Part shown: positions 43,137 through 51,713 of the stretch, piece by piece | Position numbering within the stretch: the stretch's first letter is position 1 | Layout of the letters: every line of letters begins with the position of its first letter | Position numbers and translations under genes: made by a program | Origin: Lachnospiraceae bacterium | GTDB lineage: Bacteria; Bacillota_A; Clostridia; Lachnospirales; Lachnospiraceae | DNA length: 64,000 nt | Assembly (NCBI GenBank): GCA_021770615.1 | Contig: JAETQR010000004.1 | Span: forward strand, 62,001-126,000 | Direction: 5' to 3' | The notes under the pieces: model-generated | Told to the model about the DNA's origin: nothing | Seen by the model: the letters and a program-made list of their open reading frames with translations, nothing else | The model's database searches: none

Positions 43137-44012
43137 TTCTTTTAATGAGTTTTTTATCTCTTCTAACTGCTTCCGGTCAAAAAGATAGTTCGTATTGCAA
43201 AAATGACAGTTCATCTCAACCGGTTTTTCCTCTGCGATCAGTGCCTCGATCTCTTTGCTTCCGATCGCAGCCAACGCTTTCTTTACTCGTTCCCTCGAAC
43301 AGTTGCATTGAAAATGTGCCGGTATTTTATCGGTAAACTCCACATCAAACCCTTCAAGGATGTGCTCGAGTATCATTTCCGGTGTATATCCTTTTGTGAA
43401 AAGAGTTGTAACCGGATCTACTGCTGCGAGACGTTTTTCTAAGATCCGGATGACATCCTCGGAAGCTTCCGGCATAAGCTGGATGATATAACCACCGCTC
43501 TCCCTTACCGTGTTATTTTTATTCATCAGGACACCAAGAGCCACAGAGGACGGCGTCTGTTCGGAAGCAGCAAAATAATAAGTCAGATCCTCTGCGATCT
43601 CCCCGGACAGAAGATTGATACTGCCGCTGTAAGGCTCCTTTAACCCCATGTCTTTTATGACCGTCAGTACACCGAGATCCACGGCTTTCCCGACATCAAG
43701 TTTTCCCGCCGCACTGGCCGGAAGGGATACCTGGGGTTCGATTGCAAATCCCTTTACATTTCCCATCGAATCTGCTGTTACAGTCAGGCCTTTTACCGGC
43801 CCGGAACAATCGATCTTTAATGTAAGAAGATCCTTTTCTCCTTTCATCATCGTACCCATCATGGCTCCGCCGGATAACAGCCGTCCAAGAGCAGCCGTGA
43901 TAACAGGACTTGTATTATGTCTTCTTCTCGCTTCCTCAACAAGATTTTTTGACCGGATCGCAAAACAACGGATCTGTTCATTGGCAGCAACTGCCCGGAT
44001 TATATAGTCCAT
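43134..44012 (-). CDS. hslO: redox-regulated chaperone Hsp33
   Basis: Holdase chaperone switched on by oxidation. 292 residues with MDYIIRAVAANEQIRCFA, GRLLSGGAMMGTMMKGE and the zinc switch C236-N-C238 and C269-HF-C272. The start is the ATG of MDYIIRA with AAGAGGT upstream; a longer in-frame reading enters the palindromic element next to it and is not part of the protein. Probably a single gene, its upstream region being occupied by the element. Confidence 0.93.
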   Translation of the reverse strand: MDYIIRAVAANEQIRCFAIRSKNLVEEARRRHNTSPVITAALGRLLSGGAMMGTMMKGEKDLLTLKIDCSGPVKGLTVTADSMGNVKGFAIEPQVSLPASAAGKLDVGKAVDLGVLTVIKDMGLKEPYSGSINLLSGEIAEDLTYYFAASEQTPSSVALGVLMNKNNTVRESGGYIIQLMPEASEDVIRILEKRLAAVDPVTTLFTKGYTPEMILEHILEGFDVEFTDKIPAHFQCNCSRERVKKALAAIGSKEIEALIAEEKPVEMNCHFCNTNYLFDRKQLEEIKNSLKE

Positions 44013-44034
44013 ATAACTTTTACCTCTTTTCATC

Positions 44035-44289
44035 ACGGAAATCAATTTTTTGTAGCTGCAACTTTTTGAAATCTTTGAAATTTGTACGGTGGCTGGTATA
44101 ATTTCTGATGAGGACCGTATAAACGTGTCGGTCCTTAGGCTGCGTATAAGGTGCGTTTGCACCTTGCAGCCTTTGTACCGCTACATGTTTATCTTAAGCG
44201 GGAGCGGGTCTAAATCAGAAATTATACCAGCTACCGTACAAATTTTCATAACTTTTCTTGACTGCAGCTACCAAAAATTGATTTCCGTG
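44035..44289. mobile_element. palindromic MITE-like element, copy 2 (inverted orientation)
   Basis: A 255-bp relative of copy 1 in the opposite orientation, with ends ACGGAAATC...GATTTCCGTG. The core (GGACCG...CGGTCC, GGTGC/GCACC and CTTTGTACCGCTACATGTTT) is almost identical to copy 1. The inner arms differ (GTACGGTGGCTGGTATAATT) but pair with their partner almost perfectly. Flanks TCTTTTCATC (44025-44034) and TCTTTTTATA (44290-44299) match in 8 of 10, as an aged target duplication. It fills the gap between divergent hsp33 and tRNA-Arg. Confidence 0.85.
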
Positions 44290-44307
44290 TCTTTTTATAA
44301 AAATTTC

Positions 44308-44336
44308 TTTACTTTTGTGTGAATATTGTATATAAT
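44308..44336 (+). promoter_or_regulatory. promoter of tRNA-Arg
   Basis: TTTACT and consensus TATAAT are 17 nt apart, ending 9 nt before the tRNA. It begins just outside the flanking repeat of the palindromic element. Confidence 0.75.
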
Positions 44337-44345
44337 GATAACAAT

Positions 44346-44418
44346 GCATCTGTGGCTCAATGGATAGAGTAGAGGCTTCCGAAGCCTTTGGTTGGGGGTT
44401 CGAGTCCCTCCAGGTGCA
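44346..44418 (+). tRNA. tRNA-Arg (anticodon CCG)
   Basis: A cloverleaf folds by hand: acceptor GCATCTG with CAGGTGC, anticodon arm GAGGC-TTCCGAA-GCCTT giving anticodon CCG (codon CGG), and T arm with GGTTCGAGTCC. Discriminator base A; CCA is not encoded. It stands alone between the palindromic element and the DUF5688 gene. Confidence 0.95.
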
Positions 44419-44425
44419 TTTTTAT

Positions 44426-45325
44426 TTATGTGAACTTTTTCTCCTCCCTTTGGTAAATATATACCCGGTTTGAAAGAATTTCCTCTTTCTCTACATACTG
44501 CTCATTGATATTTTTTACCATCTCTCCCAGGAAATCGTACAATGTCCGGTCCAAAGCCGGCACCACGATCATTTCATGGATGCTGCTGGGAAGCAGATAA
44601 AGATCTGACTTATAATCTTCTGCCAGTTTCTCAATAACGCCCTCGTATAAAATAGCTGCCGCACCATTGATGCCAAGTTCATTTGAGACTACTATCATAT
44701 CTATTTTTTCTTCATTTGTCAATTCCTTTTCCGCTATCAGTTCCTCCGGATCCGCATATGCAGATACCATCTGCCTTAATTCACTGACTTTGGCAGGAAG
44801 AAGTTTTTCTGTGTTCTTCTTTGCCATCTTAAAAAGCTGTTCCACAGAAACACCCCACTTTTCCTGGATATCTTTACTGATCTTCAGCGACTGCATATAT
44901 CGATCATTGATGGAGATAACCAGATGAAAAGTGATCGCCAGATCCAAAAATGGGATATATGGCATATCTTCTAAAATCTCCCGGTTTTGTTCTCTTGAAA
45001 CGAGCCTGTAGATGATCCTTGTCTTGCACATTTTAAAATCCGTGCGGAAACGGCAAATATCATCTACCGCTCCCATCGTCTTTTGATACCGGTCGATGAC
45101 CTCCTCGATCACCTCAGAAAAAGACAAATGGTTTTCGCAATGATCGGCATAAAGATCATCAATATAAATCGTTGGCGATGTTCGTTTTTTCTTTTTACGG
45201 AACATGATACCGGTAAACACCGTCGAATTATTTTTCATGTTTGTGACGACAGAGATGTCATATCCTCCCCCCAATCTCTTTTGTACTTCCTCCATAACTG
45301 CACTTGCAAAAGTTTCTAATTCCAT
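44426..45325 (-). CDS. DUF5688 family protein
   Basis: A 299-residue protein of a family common in Lachnospiraceae, with no known function. Visible marks: TVFTGIMFRKKKKRTSPTIYIDDLY, RIIYRLVSREQNREILEDMPYIPFLDLAITFHL, MIVVSNELGINGAAAIL and LYLLPSSIHEMIVVP. Soluble, no signal peptide. Its start overlaps a 16-codon ORF with a stronger ribosome binding site, so translation may be coupled. Convergent with tRNA-Arg. Confidence 0.85.
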   Translation of the reverse strand: MELETFASAVMEEVQKRLGGGYDISVVTNMKNNSTVFTGIMFRKKKKRTSPTIYIDDLYADHCENHLSFSEVIEEVIDRYQKTMGAVDDICRFRTDFKMCKTRIIYRLVSREQNREILEDMPYIPFLDLAITFHLVISINDRYMQSLKISKDIQEKWGVSVEQLFKMAKKNTEKLLPAKVSELRQMVSAYADPEELIAEKELTNEEKIDMIVVSNELGINGAAAILYEGVIEKLAEDYKSDLYLLPSSIHEMIVVPALDRTLYDFLGEMVKNINEQYVEKEEILSNRVYIYQREEKKFT

Positions 45326-45366
45326 TCAATCATCCTTTCTTTGTATATATTGAGATTCTTCCCCAT
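45316..45366 (-). CDS. 16-codon leader ORF overlapping the DUF5688 start
   Basis: ATG preceded by AAAGGAGG at 7 nt opens a frame reading MGKNLNIYKERMIEWN, whose stop lies 10 nt inside the next gene. The Shine-Dalgarno is the best in the neighbourhood. Ribosomes ending here would stand on the DUF5688 start (which has its own AAAGGA), a typical layout for translational coupling. It could also be fortuitous; conservation was not tested. Confidence 0.5.
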   Translation of the reverse strand: MGKNLNIYKERMIEWN

Positions 45367-45461
45367 AAAAACACCTCCTTTTGTCACTTATTGATCGTCT
45401 TTGGAAAAAATTGAAATAAGATTTTCTGAAAAATGTGAATTGAAGAATTTCTCATATTGCA

Positions 45462-45490
45462 ATTTTAGCAGAAAATCATTCCGTATTCAA
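45462..45490 (-). promoter_or_regulatory. promoter of the DUF5688 gene
   Basis: TTGAAT (45485-45490) and TAAAAT (45462-45467) on the minus strand with 17-nt spacing, about 90 nt before the leader ORF. The rest of the stretch between here and the gdhA terminator shows no further gene. Confidence 0.6.
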
Positions 45491-45586
45491 TGATCATATT
45501 CTGGCGTTTTGAATCGTGATCGGGAACTTTCCACATTTTTCGCATGTTTCAGCAATTAATTGTTATAAAAAATATCTACAGCAAAG

Positions 45587-45658
45587 AACAAAAAAGAACC
45601 GGAATCCATAAAACATGTTTTGCAGATCTTCCTGCATCCGTTTTTAATGATTCCGGTT
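45587..45658 (-). terminator. terminator of gdhA with large branched loop
   Basis: AACCGGAATC and GATTCCGGTT pair perfectly across a 42-nt loop that holds its own stem (TGCAG/CTGCA), followed on the minus strand by CTTTTTTG. It lies 75 nt past the gdhA stop. Confidence 0.75.
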
Positions 45659-45733
45659 GTTTCTGTTATTTTTAGACGGTTTTTATCAAAACTGTCTGAC
45701 TTGCATTTTGTATGTATCAGGAAAAATCGTCTG

Positions 45734-47071
<1,338 letters not shown>

Positions 47072-47100
47072 TCATACCTCCTTTAAACTAATGTCAAAAT

Positions 47101-47129
47101 TATTATATAATAAAATTTATGGTTGTACA
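47101..47129 (-). promoter_or_regulatory. promoter of gdhA
   Basis: TTGTAC (47124-47129) and consensus TATAAT (47101-47106) on the minus strand with a 17-nt spacer. The -35 overlaps the last codons of the CYTH gene, so that gene likely reads through into this region. Confidence 0.7.
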
Positions 47130-47602
47130 AGATTTTTTTGTTTGCAGGTCGCAAGAAATGCGTTGGTATAGCGATGGTCGCCACTGACATTTTTACCAAA
47201 CCAGTCTGGTTTTACAAACTTTTCAGATTCCGCTACTGTCTCAAATTCAATCTCAGCAAGCACCATTCCCTCATAGCTGCCATGAAAAAGATCCAGTTCG
47301 ATCGTATGCCCGTTGTAGCCGATACGATATCTCGTTTTTTCGATCAGGATGCCATCGATCTTTTCTCTCAGATGTTCATAGCTCTCCTTTGTGAGTGCAA
47401 GCTCCGTCTCATGGTTCACGCAGACATCCCCTCTTGTTTCCACGCCGGTCTTTGATTTATACGTTAGTATATACTGATCGTCAATCTTCCGGATCCTCAG
47501 GACGGGCTCCATCGAAAGATACCCCTGTTCAATCTCGGAAGAATGATATTGCCCGATGTTTTCCGGTATTTCTTTCACCAGATATTTTCGCTCGATTTCC
47601 AT
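47117..47602 (-). CDS. CYTH domain protein (triphosphate tunnel metalloenzyme-like)
   Basis: 161 residues with the CYTH signature ExExK at the very N-terminus (MEIERKYLV) and alternating charged strands (LRIRKIDDQYILTYKSK, LIEKTRYRIGYNGHTIELDLFHG, VLAEIEFETVAESEKF). Relatives hydrolyse inorganic triphosphate or related compounds with Mg or Mn. No CHAD domain is fused. Last gene of the rplS-lepB-rbgA-lepB run, 15 nt behind the signal peptidase gene. Confidence 0.88.
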   Translation of the reverse strand: MEIERKYLVKEIPENIGQYHSSEIEQGYLSMEPVLRIRKIDDQYILTYKSKTGVETRGDVCVNHETELALTKESYEHLREKIDGILIEKTRYRIGYNGHTIELDLFHGSYEGMVLAEIEFETVAESEKFVKPDWFGKNVSGDHRYTNAFLATCKQKNLVQP

Positions 47603-47617
47603 AATAGATTCCCTTTT

Positions 47618-48457
47618 TTATTGAATTATTCCAAAATCATCAAATGGCATCATACGAAGCCATGCTTTTCCAATAATATGGTCGCCTTTTACGACTCCCA
47701 CGTCTTTATGCCTGCTGTCCTTACTCGCATTGCGGTTATCCCCAAGCACAAAGTATTCATCTGCCCCGAGGGAAACGGTTTCTTCCGCAATCCCCGGATC
47801 CTCCATGACTCCGTTTGCGTGTTCATCAAAAATTGCCTTATCGTTGATATAGATTTTTCCTTCCTCAATACGGACATCCTCTCCGGGCAGTCCGATGATC
47901 CTTTTGATATAATTCGTAGTTTCATTGAATTTAAAAACAACAACATCAAACCGTTCCGGCTTTCCGGTCAGATAACTGATCTTTTCTACGATCAGCTCAT
48001 CGCCGTTTCCAAGGCAGGGCTCCATAGAGCTCCCCTCCACTGTCGTATGATTTGCTACATAATGAGTGATGAGAAAAGCAGCTGCCACCGCAATGACAAT
48101 ACAGACCAGAAAACTGATCAATGTCCGGACAATGCTCCTTTTTTTCGTTTTGGTTTCCACACTTTTTTTCGGAACATTATCTATTTTCTCTACCGTTTTT
48201 TTGTCCGGTTTCATTTTTTCGGAAGGCTCTTCCTCATATGTGATCTCCAGTGGCCGGATATTTTGTACGGTGGGCTGTTCTTCTGCCCTGACAGTCTTTT
48301 CTTTCTCTGGTTCAACGAAATCATGTGTTTCATCGAGGATTTTTTCCAGATCAATATCCGGTCTTTCTGAAATAATGTCGGGATTATCATTCAATAATTC
48401 CTCACAGATCCGAAGGCTCTCTTCAATCTCTTCCTGTACGGTTCTTTTTTCTTCCAT
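47618..48457 (-). CDS. lepB: type I signal peptidase, paralogue C, with long cytoplasmic N-terminus
   Basis: 279 residues. An acidic, probably cytoplasmic region of about 105 residues precedes a single membrane segment (about 110-133). The protease part has S144 (EGSSMEPCLG), K185 (NYIKRIIGLPGE) and VLGDNRNASKDSRH, so the Ser-Lys dyad is intact. The N-terminal extension is unusual for signal peptidases and has no recognised domain. Starts 2 nt behind the rbgA stop. Confidence 0.9.
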   Translation of the reverse strand: MEEKRTVQEEIEESLRICEELLNDNPDIISERPDIDLEKILDETHDFVEPEKEKTVRAEEQPTVQNIRPLEITYEEEPSEKMKPDKKTVEKIDNVPKKSVETKTKKRSIVRTLISFLVCIVIAVAAAFLITHYVANHTTVEGSSMEPCLGNGDELIVEKISYLTGKPERFDVVVFKFNETTNYIKRIIGLPGEDVRIEEGKIYINDKAIFDEHANGVMEDPGIAEETVSLGADEYFVLGDNRNASKDSRHKDVGVVKGDHIIGKAWLRMMPFDDFGIIQ

Positions 48458-48459
48458 CC

Positions 48460-49323
48460 TTATCCTCCACTCCGAAGCGCTTTGCTTGGAAATTCCAAAG
48501 AAATATTTCCAATCCTTGCATTTCTGAAATCGTCCAGAAGAAGCGCTGCCGTCTTTTCGAAGTCAACTTCGCTTCCTTTTTTCAAACACTTTCTGATCTC
48601 TCCGATCCGTTCAAGGATTTCCGTATCTTCCCCTGTTTCCTCCACACCGTAAAAAGTGCCGATTTTTCCCGGATAATATTCTATCATATAATCAATAAAA
48701 TCAAGGGAAATCTCCACCCGCTGTAAAAGCTCATCCCGGATCGAACCAATAAAAGCCAGCTTTAGTCCTACCGTCTGATCCTCAAACTTTGGCCACAGGA
48801 TTCCGGGTGTATCAAGAAGTTCCACCTGTTTATTCAGGCGGATCCATTGTTTTCCTTTTGTCACTCCCGGCTTATTCCCCGTTTTTGTACATGATTTCCC
48901 CGCAAAACTATTAATAAATGTCGATTTTCCCACATTGGGGATTCCGACGATCATTGCACGGATCGGCCGGTTTAAAATCCCACGTTTCCGGTCACGTTCT
49001 ATTTTTTCCTTACATGCTTTCTGGATCAGCTGGTTTACCACCTTTAACTCATTACGTTTCGTGGAATTTACAGTACAGACAAAATAGCCCTCTTTTTCAT
49101 AATACGCTTTCCATTTATCCGTAACAGCACGGTCTGCCATGTCGCATTTATTTAAAAGAAGAACTCTTGATTTATTGGCGGCAAGGGTGTCAATATCAGG
49201 ATTTTTACTGCTGAATGGAATGCGGGCATCCACGAGCTCGATCACCACATCGATCAATTTGATATCTTCCTGCATTGCCCGCTTTGCCTTTGTCATATGT
49301 CCCGGATACCACTGAAAATGCAT
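48460..49323 (-). CDS. rbgA: ribosome biogenesis GTPase RbgA/YlqF
   Basis: Circularly permuted GTPase needed for late 50S assembly. 287 residues in the order G4 (LLNKCDMAD), G1 (VGIPNVGKSTFINSF), G3 (LLDTPGILWPKF), then a C-terminal ANTAR-like helical domain. The N-terminus MHFQWYPGHMTKAKRAM is typical. The ATG overlaps the previous stop (TAATG). The neighbourhood with rplS is conserved in Firmicutes. Confidence 0.95.
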   Translation of the reverse strand: MHFQWYPGHMTKAKRAMQEDIKLIDVVIELVDARIPFSSKNPDIDTLAANKSRVLLLNKCDMADRAVTDKWKAYYEKEGYFVCTVNSTKRNELKVVNQLIQKACKEKIERDRKRGILNRPIRAMIVGIPNVGKSTFINSFAGKSCTKTGNKPGVTKGKQWIRLNKQVELLDTPGILWPKFEDQTVGLKLAFIGSIRDELLQRVEISLDFIDYMIEYYPGKIGTFYGVEETGEDTEILERIGEIRKCLKKGSEVDFEKTAALLLDDFRNARIGNISLEFPSKALRSGG

Positions 49324-49955
49324 TAGTTTTCCTCCTTTTTCTCCGGCTCTTCTGTCTCGTACGCCTTGCTGTCCGGGCCTGTCACCCTGGAAAAGGGATC
49401 GTATCGGAATAAAACCTTTCCAATGATCTGTGACTGTTTTACCATTCCAAAAGAGGCATTTCTACTGTCGTCCGAATCCACCCGGGAATCGCACAGCACA
49501 AAATATTCATCTTCTCCAAGCGTGATCCCCTGCTCTGCGATACCGGCCGTCGTCATCGGTTTATACTCATATTTTTCTTTTAACTCGGTACCGTTGATAA
49601 AAATCTTTCCCTCTGTGATCTGTATTTTTTCTCCGGGAAGGCCGATCACCCTGCGGAAAATAACGAGCGGCTCTTCTCCCTCATCATCTACACCCTCTTT
49701 ATCATAAAAAGCGATGACGTCTTCTCTGCCCGGTGAAAGAAACAGATATGCCTTCGTATTGATATAAACGGCCTCTCCATTATACAGAGTAGGTTCCATT
49801 GCCGATCCGATCGTCCCCATTTTCCGGATACAGAAATGGATGAGCAAATAAGCCAGCAGTATCACAGCAAAGATTTCGATCAACCAGATGATACACTCTT
49901 TGATAATTTTTTTTCTTTTATTTTTCTTTATCTCTTCTTCAAAATTCAGGTTCAA
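49323..49955 (-). CDS. signal peptidase I homologue, paralogue B, catalytic Lys replaced by Arg
   Basis: 210 residues with the signal peptidase I layout: one membrane segment (about 21-42), S51 (TIGSAMEPTL), box D and box E. At the general-base position the sequence reads VIFRRVIGLPGE, so R101 stands where Lys is required (K99 and K185 in the two paralogues here). Box E is VLCDSRVDSDDSR, with Cys for the usual Gly. The nucleotide sequence (CGC AGG) supports Arg-Arg. It may be inactive, or act differently. Located between rplS and rbgA. Confidence 0.88.
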   Translation of the reverse strand: MNLNFEEEIKKNKRKKIIKECIIWLIEIFAVILLAYLLIHFCIRKMGTIGSAMEPTLYNGEAVYINTKAYLFLSPGREDVIAFYDKEGVDDEGEEPLVIFRRVIGLPGEKIQITEGKIFINGTELKEKYEYKPMTTAGIAEQGITLGEDEYFVLCDSRVDSDDSRNASFGMVKQSQIIGKVLFRYDPFSRVTGPDSKAYETEEPEKKEEN

Positions 49956-50047
49956 TGTAATCCCCTCAAATACTCATATATAGAAACATAGTGCATGCCG
50001 CAGCAAATGCTGTGACACACACTATATGATTCAATCAGTTTCAAAAA

Positions 50048-50395
50048 TTAGCGAACCAGTTCTTTTACCTTTGCAGCCTTACCAACACGGTCACGCAGAT
50101 AATTGAGTTTCGCACGTCTTACTTTACCAAGTCTTACGATCTCAATTTTCTCAACGATCGGTGAATGGAGCGGCCAGGTTTTCTCGACGCCGATTCCGTT
50201 TGAATTTTTGCGGACCGTAAATGTTTCACGGTTGCTTCCACCCTGTCTTTTCAGGACAACTCCCTCAAAAACCTGTGTTCTCTCGCGGCTTCCCTCGATA
50301 ACCTTTGCATGTACCCTTACCGTATCACCTACGTGAAACTCAGGCACTTCGGACTTCATCTGCTCTGCTTCGATCTTTCTGATGATTTCGTTCAT
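50048..50395 (-). CDS. rplS: 50S ribosomal protein L19
   Basis: 115 residues with [29 protein letters not shown] and [30 protein letters not shown]. Located at the subunit interface. A 130-nt leader separates it from its promoter; L19 genes in low-GC Gram-positives often carry an autoregulatory leader, but I could not fold a known one by eye. GGAGG precedes the ATG. Confidence 0.96.
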   Translation of the reverse strand: MNEIIRKIEAEQMKSEVPEFHVGDTVRVHAKVIEGSRERTQVFEGVVLKRQGGSNRETFTVRKNSNGIGVEKTWPLHSPIVEKIEIVRLGKVRRAKLNYLRDRVGKAAKVKELVR

Positions 50396-50524
50396 TTTGT
50401 TGTTCCTCCTGTTTTTTTTGATGTTCTTAATGCAATATTACGCAGCCACTCTTTCACATATCATTTACTTTCAAACCTTGTTTCTGCTGCACCAGAGGAC
50501 CATCTATCTTTCGACAACATTAAG

Positions 50525-50553
50525 AATATAACATAAAAACGTGGATTCGTCAA
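50525..50553 (-). promoter_or_regulatory. promoter of rplS
   Basis: TTGACG (50548-50553) and TATATT (50525-50530) on the minus strand, 17 nt apart, about 120 nt from the rplS start. Confidence 0.7.
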
Positions 50554-50579
50554 CAAATTTCGTAAATAAGATGCGCAAT

Positions 50580-50611
50580 AAGGTGCGCGTTTGTCAGTCA
50601 CACCTTTTTTA
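50580..50611 (+). repeat. diverged copy of the GGTGCG...CACC hairpin repeat
   Basis: AGGTGCGCGTTTGTCAGT followed by CACACC and a T-run resembles the two copies at 21219 and 21299. As there, the stop codon of a minus-strand gene lies in the T-run. Here the T-run faces against both neighbouring genes, so a simple terminator role does not explain it. Confidence 0.55.
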
Positions 50612-51361
50612 CAGTGGCGCCATCAGAACCCTTCCTGTTCCACGGTATACATTAACAAGACCCTCTCCGCTTGCCGCAGAACCGATGAGCGTCTTTGTCG
50701 AGCGCTCTACTGTAAAGGAAAGACTCTGGCTCCATGCGATCGCAAAATTTCCGTCTACCTTAAGCTCATCATCCTGAAGTTCAACCTCAACGAGCTCTTC
50801 TCTCGGACAGTTGCATTCGAGAACAGCAAAACCACTCCCGGTCAGACATGTGTTGAACAAGCCCTCTCCGCCGGCTACAGCAGAAGAAAAGGATTTGCGG
50901 GCAACCGTCTTTAATTCCGTTCTTCCATCGCAGGCAAGGAAAAGTCCGTCATCGATCACCATACCATTCCAGGCTCCGACGTCTTCAATGATCAGATATT
51001 TATAAGTCGGCTCGAGAATGAGTACTCCTTCCCCCATATAACGTGGTTTGATCGCAGATTCATTTGTCACTTTGGAACTCACGAGTTTCTTTGCAAAATC
51101 GCCGATTCCCTTTACGTTTGTTCCACTGCTGACAGATCCCGCGGTCCACTGCATGGCGCCTGACTGGATGATGGCCTCATGCTCCTGATCCAATTCGATC
51201 ATCACCTGACGTTTGCGGATATTCATTTTAGATGAATAATACGCCTGCATTGCACTTCCGGGGTTCACGCTTAAATCCCTGTCATACTCGAAAACCGTGA
51301 CATTTCCTTTCTTTTCAATGATTTTCCTGTTTGTCGTTTCGGTCATGCTTGTCTTGTACAT
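50609..51361 (-). CDS. AIM24/TIGR00266 family protein
   Basis: 250 residues of the AIM24-like beta-sheet family: ERKGNV-type opening (KKGNVTVFEYDRDLSVNPGS), AVAGGEGLFNTCLTGSGFAVLE and SAASGEGLVNVYRGTGRVLMAPL. The Gly-rich GEGLFN/GEGLVN pair is characteristic. Function in bacteria is unknown; the yeast namesake concerns mitochondrial inner-membrane shape. No signal peptide. A GAGGAGG site precedes the start. Confidence 0.88.
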   Translation of the reverse strand: MYKTSMTETTNRKIIEKKGNVTVFEYDRDLSVNPGSAMQAYYSSKMNIRKRQVMIELDQEHEAIIQSGAMQWTAGSVSSGTNVKGIGDFAKKLVSSKVTNESAIKPRYMGEGVLILEPTYKYLIIEDVGAWNGMVIDDGLFLACDGRTELKTVARKSFSSAVAGGEGLFNTCLTGSGFAVLECNCPREELVEVELQDDELKVDGNFAIAWSQSLSFTVERSTKTLIGSAASGEGLVNVYRGTGRVLMAPL

Positions 51362-51439
51362 AATTACCTCCTCAAAATAGTATTTTTAATAATTATATCA
51401 AATCCTGTCAAAAAACACAATATCGAACCATTTTAACGC

Positions 51440-51694
51440 ACGGAAATCAATTTTTTGCGGCCACAATTTATGGGAAACTGACAAAACTTCGTATAGCAGC
51501 GGAAATATTGATTGATAAGAACCCGCTTGCGCTTAAAATAAACATGTAACGGTACAAAGGCTGCAAGGTGCGTAGCACCTTATACGCAGCCTAAGGACCG
51601 ACACGTTTATACGGTTCTTATCAAGCAATATTTCCGCTGCTGTACGAATGTCACGATTCTTATAAATTGTGGCCGCAAAAAATTGATTTCCATG
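51440..51694. mobile_element. palindromic MITE-like element, copy 3
   Basis: A 255-bp member in the orientation of copy 1, ends ACGGAAATC...GATTTCCATG. The core around AAACATGTAACGGTACAAAG and the GGACCG hairpin is shared, but both arms are different sequences (outer TGCGGCCACAATTTAT, inner GCAGCGGAAATATTG), each with a near-perfect complement on the other side. Flanked by ATTTTAACGC at 51430-51439 and 51695-51704, an exact 10-bp repeat. It lies between the AIM24 gene's 5' end and the ClC gene's 3' end. Confidence 0.87.
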
Positions 51695-51713
51695 ATTTTA
51701 ACGCCATGGGAAC

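Noticed and set aside
44013..44162. N-terminal extension of Hsp33 by about 50 residues
   Set aside because: The extension is translated palindromic element; the standard Hsp33 start with a Shine-Dalgarno lies at 44012.
44346..44426. Integrated element at the 3' end of tRNA-Arg
   Set aside because: No repeated tRNA end, no integrase next to it, and the neighbour DUF5688 is a single gene followed by core genes.
50396..50524. L19 autoregulatory leader
   Set aside because: A leader would be expected here, but I could not build a convincing conserved fold by eye; a covariance-model search would decide.
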